DNA from: an uncultured Fibrobacter sp.
Lineage (GTDB): Bacteria; Fibrobacterota; Fibrobacteria; Fibrobacterales; Fibrobacteraceae
DNA length: 6,335 nucleotides
Direction of reading: 5' to 3'
Assembly (NCBI GenBank): GCA_947306025.1
Contig: CAMZFJ010000114.1
Span: 1 to 6,335, forward strand
This document shows positions 1-5,145 of the stretch, one piece after another. The position numbers and the translations under genes were made by a program. The first letter of the stretch is position 1. Each line of letters opens with the position of its first letter. The notes under the pieces are model-generated. The model made no database searches. It saw nothing but the letters and a program-made list of their open reading frames with translations, and had not been told where the DNA came from.

Positions 1-4
1 TGTC

Positions 5-57
5 ACCCCGGCCTAAGGTTGGTGAGCCAGCCGAACCATGCCGGGGTCTCTTTTTTT
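5..57 (+). terminator. Intrinsic terminator of an upstream + strand gene (outside window)
   Basis: An 8-bp GC-rich stem, ACCCCGGC (5-12) with GCCGGGGT (40-47), is followed by CTC and seven T's (51-57). The enclosed 27 bases can fold further, with GGTT (17-20) pairing AACC (34-37). The T-tract is on the + strand, so it fits termination of a gene lying left of the window. Read from the - strand, the same hairpin lies just beyond the stop of the 71-979 gene but has no T-tract before the window ends, so it would at most stabilise that 3' end. Elements of this shape can also be dispersed intergenic repeats; that cannot be tested here. Confidence 0.6.
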
Positions 58-70
58 ATGAGGATGGGCG

Positions 71-979
71 TCATTGCGCCATTTTTTCCGCGCACTTTTG
101 TATTACTTCTTCATTAGTGTGCTTTGTGAACGCTTCGCGTTTTTCTGGTTCCGTTCGTATTTGGTTGGCGAGGTTTTCGATAACGATTGCTCTGCGGGTT
201 CCATAATACATTGCACTTTTAAAACATAAAGTACGCTGGGAATTTCGTTCGTAATCATTTAGTACAGTACAACTTCCGTATCCGTCCAAAATGTCTCCTG
301 AAGTAGTCTCTGGTTTGTAATCTTCGATGGCTCTTTTCAACTCTTTTACAAGTGTGCTTTTTTCTTTATCCAAAAGAATCCATGAATTTGAAACTGTGTC
401 GATATCGTCTCGCTTAGAACAAACGCTATGGATTATGCGGTAATAAGCTGAGTCGTTTCGTTCGCGGAAAATGACGGTGCTGTAAGTAAATCTCCAAGCA
501 TCACGAAATTCTTGTTCGATGTCGTAATTAGCTCCTTGTGCTTTTTCGATGGCTTCTTTTTGTAAGGTCTTGTTCTCGATAAATCCCCAATGATACTGAG
601 ATGTAACACAAAATATCAAAAATAATATGCCAAAAGACATTGCAGGAATTGACAGTAGGCAAAGCCAATGGATCTTTCTTCTGATATTGAATGTTTTGCT
701 GAACCAAAAGCAGATAAAGTATAGAACTAAAAATAGACTTGCCGATAAAATTGATAGCAATGGATAAGCATATTCGAAGCCTTCTTCGTCAAACAGAATA
801 AAGGATGATAGGTAGATGATTCCGCCGATAAGGGCGGCAAGAATTAAAACCCAAAGTGTAAACCACAATATTTTAGGCTTGGTTTTTCTATAGAGTACGG
901 CGCACGAGAATCCAACCCAGAATGGTAATCCTAAAATGATTATAGTAGTAATGATTCGTAAATAATCGTTAAATGCCAT
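71..979 (-). CDS. Four-TM membrane protein with C-terminal periplasmic domain, paralog A (unknown function)
   Basis: I do not recognise the family of this 302-aa protein. Four hydrophobic segments are visible at about residues 9-30, 36-62, 72-94 and 102-126. Basic loops (RKTKPK at 31-36, SKTFNIRRK at 94-102) alternate with an acidic one (DEEGFE), so the positive-inside rule puts both termini outside and the remaining ~175 residues in the periplasm. That domain contains STVIFR (167-172), a cysteine at 187, an amphipathic KELKRAIEDY stretch, and a conserved end, REAFTK..NEEVIQKC, with C296. It is homologous along its whole length to the next gene (1078-2100). C187 and C296 match cysteines of the paralog and could form a disulfide; C237 and C252 are unique to this copy. 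The start is supported because paralog B has the same upstream motif at the same offset. No typical Shine-Dalgarno is present: GGGAG lies only 1 base from the ATG. Base composition is AT-rich (20 G/C of 60 in 661-720). Confidence 0.85.
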   Translation of the reverse strand: MAFNDYLRIITTIIILGLPFWVGFSCAVLYRKTKPKILWFTLWVLILAALIGGIIYLSSFILFDEEGFEYAYPLLSILSASLFLVLYFICFWFSKTFNIRRKIHWLCLLSIPAMSFGILFLIFCVTSQYHWGFIENKTLQKEAIEKAQGANYDIEQEFRDAWRFTYSTVIFRERNDSAYYRIIHSVCSKRDDIDTVSNSWILLDKEKSTLVKELKRAIEDYKPETTSGDILDGYGSCTVLNDYERNSQRTLCFKSAMYYGTRRAIVIENLANQIRTEPEKREAFTKHTNEEVIQKCAEKMAQ

Positions 980-984
980 GCTCC

Positions 985-1004
985 CAATATACGTAATTGC
1001 GATT
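985..1004 (-). promoter_or_regulatory. Shared 20-base upstream motif with -10-like TATATT, paralog A
   Basis: The - strand reads AATCGCAATTACGTATATTG here, identical over 20 bases to 2106-2125 upstream of paralog B and at the same distance (5 bases) from the start codon. The TATATT hexamer (986-991) ends exactly 6 bases before the ATG. If it is a -10 element, the transcript would start at or next to the ATG, i.e. be leaderless. No convincing -35 is seen. The motif contains the near-palindrome CGCAATTACG and the inverted pair CAAT-N7-ATTG, so it could also be an operator or simply part of the duplicated unit. Confidence 0.45.
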
Positions 1005-1030
1005 ACTTTGTTTTAGCGCTGTTTTGCAAA

Positions 1031-1064
1031 ATTTTATAATCGGACCTGTTCTTAATAGCCGATT
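1031..1064 (-). terminator. Weak candidate terminator after paralog B
   Basis: On the - strand, AATCGG (1059-1064) can pair with CCGATT (1038-1043) across a 15-base loop, followed by ATAAAATTTT. It lies 14 bases beyond the paralog B stop. The stem is only 6 bp and the tract is not a pure T run, so this is a weak call. It would separate the two paralogs into independent transcripts, which fits each having its own promoter-like motif. Confidence 0.25.
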
Positions 1065-1077
1065 GCAACTTTGCTGC

Positions 1078-2100
1078 TTAGAGGATAAATTCTTTGAAAC
1101 GGGGATGGGGTTGATTCTTTTGGGTTTCCCAGCACTTTTGTATTACTTCTTCTTCCGTAAGCTTTGTGAATGCTTCGCGTGCAGGCCATGCTTCGCGCAT
1201 GAGTTTTTCTATGGCGATGGCTTTGTGGATGCCAGCTTCCGAAGAATTTTTTAGAACAATTTCTTTGCGAGTGTGACTTTTAAAATTTTTTAATGAAACG
1301 ATGACTGGATCACCGTATAAAATAGTGTATGGAAAAGAGCTGCTGTTTACCCAAGTATATTCGATTTCATATTCTTCGATTTTTCTTTTCAATTCCTCCA
1401 CGATGGAAATTCTTTTATCATCTAGATTGTTCCATTGGCTGGTGTCGCCGGCGTAATCGCTCCTTCTTAGGACGAAATCATCGTAAATGGAATCGCCTTT
1501 ATAGGCGAAGTCGTCGCACATGCTGTATATGGTGCGGTATATGATTTTGGCATTCTGCTTGCGGAAAATTACTGTGCTGAATTCATTCCAGCTATTTCCG
1601 ATAAATGAATATTCTGTTTCGAATTCTGCATCTGGTGCATTTTCTAGGTCTGCACTTTGCAGGGGTGATTCAGCAATTGAACCCCAGGGTTCTTTTGCTG
1701 CATTCCACATGAAATAGGCCGTAATGAAGAAAGTTGATGTCGGGATCAACAAAACTAACAACCAATGGAAAACTTTCTTGAATTTGAAAAATTTGCTGCA
1801 AAATAGACAAGCTACGTGAAGGGATATAACTAGGCTGAATGCAAGTATTGTTAGGTGTGGTATATTGCTGCTTGGCGGATTGAATTCGATGGCTCTGCTT
1901 GTAAAATAAATGCAGGCTCCGATAAAAGAGCATAGAATTGTGGACCAAAGCGTAATCCACAATAATTTGAATTTGAAATGGCGGAAACAGACTGCAAAAA
2001 GGAATCCCAAAACGCAGGGAACGCCCAGGATCAAGGAATACCCAAAAAGGGATGAAGTGAGTCTCAAGTTTCCAAAAATTTGTAGGAAGAAATTAATCAT
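1078..2100 (-). CDS. Four-TM membrane protein with C-terminal periplasmic domain, paralog B (unknown function)
   Basis: This 340-aa protein is the tandem paralog of the 71-979 gene and has no family I can name. Hydrophobic segments lie at about residues 16-39, 46-67, 82-101 and 110-133. Basic loops RHFKFK and SKFFKFKK, with a neutral-acidic EFNPPSSN loop between them, give the same topology as paralog A, with a periplasmic C-terminal domain from ~134. Shared landmarks are STVIFR (175-180), YR.I.S.C with C195, an EELKRKIEEY helix, and REAFTK.TEEEVIQKC with C323. A further 17 residues follow C323 that paralog A lacks. The frame stays open 42 codons further upstream (to 2226), but that extension would run into the lptC start and has no counterpart in paralog A. 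The ATG at 2100 gives N-termini that align and places the shared upstream motif at the same offset, so I use it. Shine-Dalgarno is poor. Confidence 0.85.
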   Translation of the reverse strand: MINFFLQIFGNLRLTSSLFGYSLILGVPCVLGFLFAVCFRHFKFKLLWITLWSTILCSFIGACIYFTSRAIEFNPPSSNIPHLTILAFSLVISLHVACLFCSKFFKFKKVFHWLLVLLIPTSTFFITAYFMWNAAKEPWGSIAESPLQSADLENAPDAEFETEYSFIGNSWNEFSTVIFRKQNAKIIYRTIYSMCDDFAYKGDSIYDDFVLRRSDYAGDTSQWNNLDDKRISIVEELKRKIEEYEIEYTWVNSSSFPYTILYGDPVIVSLKNFKSHTRKEIVLKNSSEAGIHKAIAIEKLMREAWPAREAFTKLTEEEVIQKCWETQKNQPHPRFKEFIL

Positions 2101-2105
2101 ACGCT

Positions 2106-2125
2106 CAATATACGTAATTGCGATT
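2106..2125 (-). promoter_or_regulatory. Shared 20-base upstream motif with -10-like TATATT, paralog B
   Basis: This copy is identical to 985-1004 and sits 5 bases from the ATG at 2100. TATATT occupies 2107-2112, again leaving 6 bases to the start codon. Sequence beyond 2125 differs completely from that beyond 1004, so the conserved block ends sharply, as expected for a functional element or a duplication boundary. The implied transcript would be leaderless or nearly so, and divergent from the lpt operon. Confidence 0.45.
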
Positions 2126-2131
2126 TGCAAG

Positions 2132-2181
2132 CCCCAAAATCCCCCAATTTTTCCAAAATTTCCCAATTCCCGCCCCTTTTT
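2132..2181. promoter_or_regulatory. G-free, phased A/T-tract segment (candidate bent DNA) in the divergent control region
   Basis: From 2132 to 2171 the + strand has no G in 40 bases. Runs of C alternate with A/T tracts centred near 2138, 2149, 2158, 2166 and 2179. The mean spacing is close to one helical turn, which is the pattern of intrinsically curved DNA. Relative to the sigma-54 start predicted at about 2226 it covers roughly -95 to -45, where a bend would help an enhancer-bound activator reach the polymerase. Curvature is inferred from spacing only. Confidence 0.4.
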
Positions 2182-2186
2182 ATTTG

Positions 2187-2192
2187 TAATTT
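2187..2192 (+). promoter_or_regulatory. -10-like TAATTT upstream of lptC
   Basis: TAATTT followed by G ends exactly 6 bases before the GTG at 2199, the same geometry as TATATT before both paralog genes. It also resembles the TAnnTTTG element of Bacteroidota promoters, with one base missing. No TTGACA-like -35 is present at 16-18 bases (CAATTC at 17). It is the best candidate for housekeeping transcription that would include the lptC start codon. Confidence 0.35.
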
Positions 2193-2198
2193 GTATTC

Positions 2199-3002
2199 GT
2201 GGCACAATTTTTGCAGAACATATCATGGAACATCCTCTCAGCGACCCGCCTTTGCGGGGTTTTCGCCTGTACCCTTTGCGCCATGCTTTTCCTCGGTTGC
2301 GAAGAAATCGAAGAACCCAAGCCGTGGATTCGCGTCGAACGCCCGCAGATGCTCTTTACCGATACGACCCTTCTCGACAGTTACGACAAGGGCGTGCTCA
2401 ACTGGCGCCTCAAAACCGCTTATCTCGAACGTTGGGCCGACAAAGAAATCGTGACGGTGCGTCCGGTCTTTGTGGATATTTATGATTCCATCGGTGAACG
2501 TGTGGCGTTCTTGCGTGCGGACTCCGGCAGTCTCGACATGACGTTCACGTACGTTTACGCTTATGGTCACGTTTATGCATTGACTCCCAAGGGCGCTTCG
2601 GTCCGTGCAGATTCGCTCCTTTGGAACAAGAAGGATAATTTGGTCAGAACCGCTAGCTATGTGCGCGTCGTGTCCGAAGATGGCGACGTGTTGCAAGGGG
2701 TAGGTTTTGAAAGCGATGCGCAGTTTGACAACTGGAAAATCCTTTCGAACGTCACGGGTATTTTCCAAGATGCAGCCAAGCGCATGAAGGATGAAGACAA
2801 ACGACAGGCCGAGGCTGAACGTTTGAACGCTCCGCCGTCCTCTTCGTCTGCGGCTCCGGCAGCCAAGCCCACTCCGGTCAAACCCGCTTCGTCACCTTCG
2901 CAGAGTCCGAAGCCTGTTGCTCTGCCACGTCCTGCAGCTCAGAATCCCGCCGCAATTCAGCAGAAACTCCTCCCTAAAACAAATTCGGGAGCGGCCAAAT
3001 GA
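2199..3002 (+). CDS. lptC: LptC-family LPS export lipoprotein
   Basis: LptC is the membrane-anchored periplasmic subunit that takes LPS from the LptB2FG transporter and passes it to LptA. The conserved core spans residues ~43-189: the RPQ..F/T..Y..G...W.L..AYLE start, a central ADSG....D...V.A.G.V block, and the family's closing GVGFESD......W.I....GIF stretch (167-189). Residues ~17-34 form a signal peptide ending FLGC, so C34 is a probable lipidation site. A lipoprotein LptC is typical of the FCB group, whereas the E. coli protein has a simple TM anchor. After the core come a charged helix (~190-208) and a Pro/Ala/Ser-rich tail (211-267), which the ~191-aa E. coli LptC lacks. The start is uncertain. 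GTG 2199 has no Shine-Dalgarno but follows a -10-like hexamer by 6 bases; TTG 2211 is an alternative; the first in-frame ATG (2283) would destroy the signal peptide. The end overlaps lptA by ATGA. Confidence 0.85.
   Translation: MAQFLQNISWNILSATRLCGVFACTLCAMLFLGCEEIEEPKPWIRVERPQMLFTDTTLLDSYDKGVLNWRLKTAYLERWADKEIVTVRPVFVDIYDSIGERVAFLRADSGSLDMTFTYVYAYGHVYALTPKGASVRADSLLWNKKDNLVRTASYVRVVSEDGDVLQGVGFESDAQFDNWKILSNVTGIFQDAAKRMKDEDKRQAEAERLNAPPSSSSAAPAAKPTPVKPASSPSQSPKPVALPRPAAQNPAAIQQKLLPKTNSGAAK
2200..2215 (+). promoter_or_regulatory. Sigma-54 (RpoN) -24/-12 promoter
   Basis: TGGCACAATTTTTGCA matches the sigma-54 consensus TGGCAC-N5-TTGCW at every conserved position. The invariant GG (2201-2202) and GC (2213-2214) are separated by exactly 10 bases. 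The predicted transcription start is near 2226. It points into the operon whose fourth gene is rpoN itself. Caveat: the motif overlaps the first codons of the lptC frame as called (GTG at 2199), so a transcript from here would lack that start but would keep lptA, lptB and rpoN with their own Shine-Dalgarno sites. Bound RpoN could also act as a block on readthrough from upstream. Confidence 0.65.
2245..2263 (+). promoter_or_regulatory. Terminator-like hairpin at the 5' end of lptC (candidate attenuator)
   Basis: CCCGC (2245-2249) and GCGGG (2254-2258) form a 5-bp all-GC stem with a 4-base CTTT loop, followed by G and four T's. This is the shape of a compact intrinsic terminator, about 20-35 bases after the predicted sigma-54 start and inside the signal-peptide codons (TRLCGVF). 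The T run is short, so termination would be partial at best. It may be only a consequence of coding sequence. Confidence 0.3.
2987..2991 (+). promoter_or_regulatory. Ribosome binding site of lptA
   Basis: GGGAG lies 7 bases before the ATG at 2999, inside the end of lptC. It fixes the lptA start and would let lptA be translated from a transcript lacking the lptC start. Confidence 0.6.
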
Positions 3003-4402
3003 CGAGACTTTTTAAACCGTTCGCCATTCTCTCGGCATGCAGCAATTCTCGTCGGATTTGTGCGGTCATTTCCCTTTTGTTGTTTACCGCGGCCCTTGCT
3101 TTTGCGCAGTCGTCGCCGCTCATCATGTACCACGCCGACAACCTCGAAGTCGCGCGCAAACGCGGTACGCTACTCTTGACCGGCAACGTCCATTTTGTTC
3201 ACGACAGTGTTGCTTTCAAGACGCAGCGCGCTTCATGGAACCGCAACAGCGAAACGGTCGAATGTGGTGGCGGATTCCTCTTCACGCACCCGTCCGGTTT
3301 TGTCCGCGCAAGGAACGGCTCCTACCAGAGAAAAAGCGAAATTGCAATTGCTTCCGGCGAAGTGAGTGCGGGCGATTCTGCGGGCAACTATCTCATGACC
3401 GGTCAGTATTTAAAGTACGACCGCAAAGAAGACATCGTGACAATCCCGATGTCGCCGCGCCTTTACCAGTACGAAAAGCAAAAGAACGGTACGATTGATA
3501 CCGTGACGATTCAATCCCGTTCCCTCATTTTCGACAAGAAGAATAGTTTTGCGCAAGCCTTTCAAGATGTGAAACTCACGCAGAAAGACTTGGTCGTGAC
3601 TTGCGATACGGGTTACTTTAATCGCAAAGATAACTGGCTCAGCATGAAGGGCCACCCGACTTGCGACATGAAGAATTACCATCTCACGGGCGATTCTATT
3701 TTCCTCGTGCTCGACGAAACGGGCAAAATGCTCAAGTCCGCTCTCGTAATCCGCAACGCTCACGGCATCCAGAACGAAGAACCGAAGCGCGGCAATCCCG
3801 GCAACGTGACCGAAGCTTTTGGCGACACGCTCTATTGCGAATTTAAAAAAGGTAAAATCGAACGCCTTTACGTGAACTTGAACGCTAAGGGATTTTTCTA
3901 CGAAACGGATTTGAAGGAATACCGTAATTTGATGGACGGCGACCGCTTGGATTTGTATTTTAAAAAAGGCCGCATGGATAGGGCCGTTGTTTCGGGCAAG
4001 GCGCAGAGCACTTACTTTTATGTGAAAAAAGATAGGACAGTTTCTGGCAAAAACGAAGCGACCGGCGATACTATCCACATCTTGTTCGATGCTCAGAAAA
4101 ATGCCGTGAAGTCTCTCAGGCTCATGGGCAACAAAACGAACGCGAGCGGGCGATACATCGATTTGGAAAAAGCGAACCGCATCAAGGAAAACGCTAAGAG
4201 AGATTCCTTGGCAAAACTCGATTCGCTTTTTGGCAAAGAACTGGATATGAAAAAGGCCAGGACTAAAGCGGACTCGGCCTATATCCAAAAGTCTTTGAAC
4301 GAAAGAAAACTGAGGAACCTTTTCAACCGTCGGAAAGACAAGGCTAAGCAGGCAGAAGAGGCTAAGCCCGCGGGCGAAACGAAAACGGAGGAAGCACAGT
4401 GA
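2999..4402 (+). CDS. lptA: Long OstA/LptA-like periplasmic LPS-transport protein
   Basis: This 467-aa protein is of the OstA/LptA type and probably forms the beta-jellyroll bridge carrying LPS across the periplasm from LptC to LptD. Residues 1-36 form a signal peptide with an unusually long basic n-region, a hydrophobic stretch at ~21-34, and an AFA|Q cleavage site. From ~43 to ~390 the chain is a series of short beta-type repeats with recurring turns such as [28 protein letters not shown] and FKKGRMDR. It opens with the typical ADNLEV....GTLLLTGNV start of the OstA domain. The last ~77 residues (391-467) are highly charged and probably helical. At about 2.5 times the E. coli LptA length (185 aa) it lacks room for the LptD barrel, so it is not LptD. 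Long OstA-like proteins of this kind occur in Bacteroidota. It overlaps both neighbours by 4 bases, which implies translational coupling. Confidence 0.8.
   Translation: MTRLFKPFAILSACSNSRRICAVISLLLFTAALAFAQSSPLIMYHADNLEVARKRGTLLLTGNVHFVHDSVAFKTQRASWNRNSETVECGGGFLFTHPSGFVRARNGSYQRKSEIAIASGEVSAGDSAGNYLMTGQYLKYDRKEDIVTIPMSPRLYQYEKQKNGTIDTVTIQSRSLIFDKKNSFAQAFQDVKLTQKDLVVTCDTGYFNRKDNWLSMKGHPTCDMKNYHLTGDSIFLVLDETGKMLKSALVIRNAHGIQNEEPKRGNPGNVTEAFGDTLYCEFKKGKIERLYVNLNAKGFFYETDLKEYRNLMDGDRLDLYFKKGRMDRAVVSGKAQSTYFYVKKDRTVSGKNEATGDTIHILFDAQKNAVKSLRLMGNKTNASGRYIDLEKANRIKENAKRDSLAKLDSLFGKELDMKKARTKADSAYIQKSLNERKLRNLFNRRKDKAKQAEEAKPAGETKTEEAQ
4387..4391 (+). promoter_or_regulatory. Strong ribosome binding site of lptB
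   Basis: GGAGG is a perfect Shine-Dalgarno core 7 bases before the GTG at 4399. It supports this GTG as the real lptB start, overlapping the lptA stop by GTGA. Confidence 0.75.
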
Positions 4403-5136
4403 AAAATTTGGTCAGCACGATACGCACCGACAAACTGCGCAAGATTTATGGTCACCGCCAGGTGGTGAGCGATGTCTCCATTCAAGTTTCGCAAGGCGAA
4501 ATCGTTGGGCTTTTGGGTCCGAACGGTGCCGGAAAGACGACCACGTTCTATATGATTGTGGGCATGGTCCGCCCGGATGCAGGCCACATCTTCTTGGACG
4601 ATATTGAGATGACGGACAAGCCGATGTACAAGCGCGCCCGCTTGGGTGTGGGCTACCTTCCGCAGGAAGCGTCCATCTTCCGCAAACTCTCCGTTGAAGA
4701 CAACATCATGGCGATTCTCGAAACGCAAGACATGAAGCGTGCCGAGCGCAAAAAGAAGTTGGAACAGCTCCTCGAAGAATTCAAGATTACGCACATCCGC
4801 AAAACAAAGTCCATGAGTTGCTCCGGTGGCGAACGCCGCCGTCTGGAAATTGCACGTGCACTCGCGAGCGATCCGTCGTTCCTTTTGCTCGACGAACCTT
4901 TTGCGGGCATTGACCCGATTGCCGTTGCCGACATCCAGTCCATCATTTCGGAACTCAAGGACCGCGGCATGGGCGTTCTCATTACCGACCATAACGTGCG
5001 CGAAACGCTTTCGATTACGGACCGCGCTTACATTATGTACAAGAGCCAGGTGCTTACCGAAGGTTCTTCGCAGCATTTGGCCGAAGACCCGGAAGCGCGT
5101 CGCATTTACCTTGGCGATTCTTTCCGCTTGGATTAG
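4399..5136 (+). CDS. lptB: LptB, LPS export ABC transporter ATPase
   Basis: This 245-aa protein is the full length for LptB, the cytoplasmic ATPase that drives LptFG to extract LPS from the inner membrane. Visible motifs are Walker A GPNGAGKT (40-47), the Q-loop in [11 protein letters not shown] (Q89), the signature CSGGERRR (141-148), Walker B FLLLDEP (161-167, catalytic E166), the D-loop AGIDP, and the H-loop in [11 protein letters not shown] (H198). It ends [10 protein letters not shown], the typical LptB C-terminus. [11 protein letters not shown] and TDHNVRETL distinguish LptB from other ABC ATPases. The one oddity is Cys for the usual Leu at the first signature position; the functionally key SGG is intact. 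LptF and LptG are not in the window, as is common because they are usually encoded elsewhere. Confidence 0.97.
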   Translation: MKNLVSTIRTDKLRKIYGHRQVVSDVSIQVSQGEIVGLLGPNGAGKTTTFYMIVGMVRPDAGHIFLDDIEMTDKPMYKRARLGVGYLPQEASIFRKLSVEDNIMAILETQDMKRAERKKKLEQLLEEFKITHIRKTKSMSCSGGERRRLEIARALASDPSFLLLDEPFAGIDPIAVADIQSIISELKDRGMGVLITDHNVRETLSITDRAYIMYKSQVLTEGSSQHLAEDPEARRIYLGDSFRLD

Positions 5137-5139
5137 GAG
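5135..5139 (+). promoter_or_regulatory. Ribosome binding site of rpoN
   Basis: AGGAG overlaps the lptB TAG stop and lies 6 bases before the ATG at 5146. It supports this rpoN start and tight coupling to lptB. Confidence 0.7.
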
Positions 5140-5145
5140 CGATTT

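Larger units (their letters stand above)
71..2125 (-). repeat. Tandem duplication: two paralogous genes with duplicated upstream motif
   Basis: The two units are gene plus upstream motif: 71-1004 and 1078-2125. Both edges are much better conserved than the middle. The upstream motif is identical at 20 of 20 bases, and the 3' coding ends 92-140 and 1132-1180 match at 43 of 49 bases, including 21 identical in a row (92-112 and 1132-1152, encoding EEVIQKC on the - strand). The middles are clearly homologous only at protein level. This points to an old tandem duplication with either selection or gene conversion acting at the ends. Confidence 0.75.

Noticed and set aside
2117..2145. Second sigma-54-like site on the - strand upstream of paralog B (G-runs followed by CTTGCA)
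   Set aside because: The spacing from the nearest usable GG to the GC is 12 rather than 10 bases and the TGGCAC half is absent.
2100..2226. 42-codon N-terminal extension of paralog B
   Set aside because: It would overlap the lptC promoter region, lacks a counterpart in paralog A, and would place the duplicated upstream motif inside coding sequence.
1910..2485. + strand open frames across the divergent region and the lptC start, including an ATG at 2225
   Set aside because: The ATG at 2225 is out of frame with lptC and gives a basic, low-complexity peptide without a signal sequence. The frames are antisense to paralog B or out of frame in lptC.
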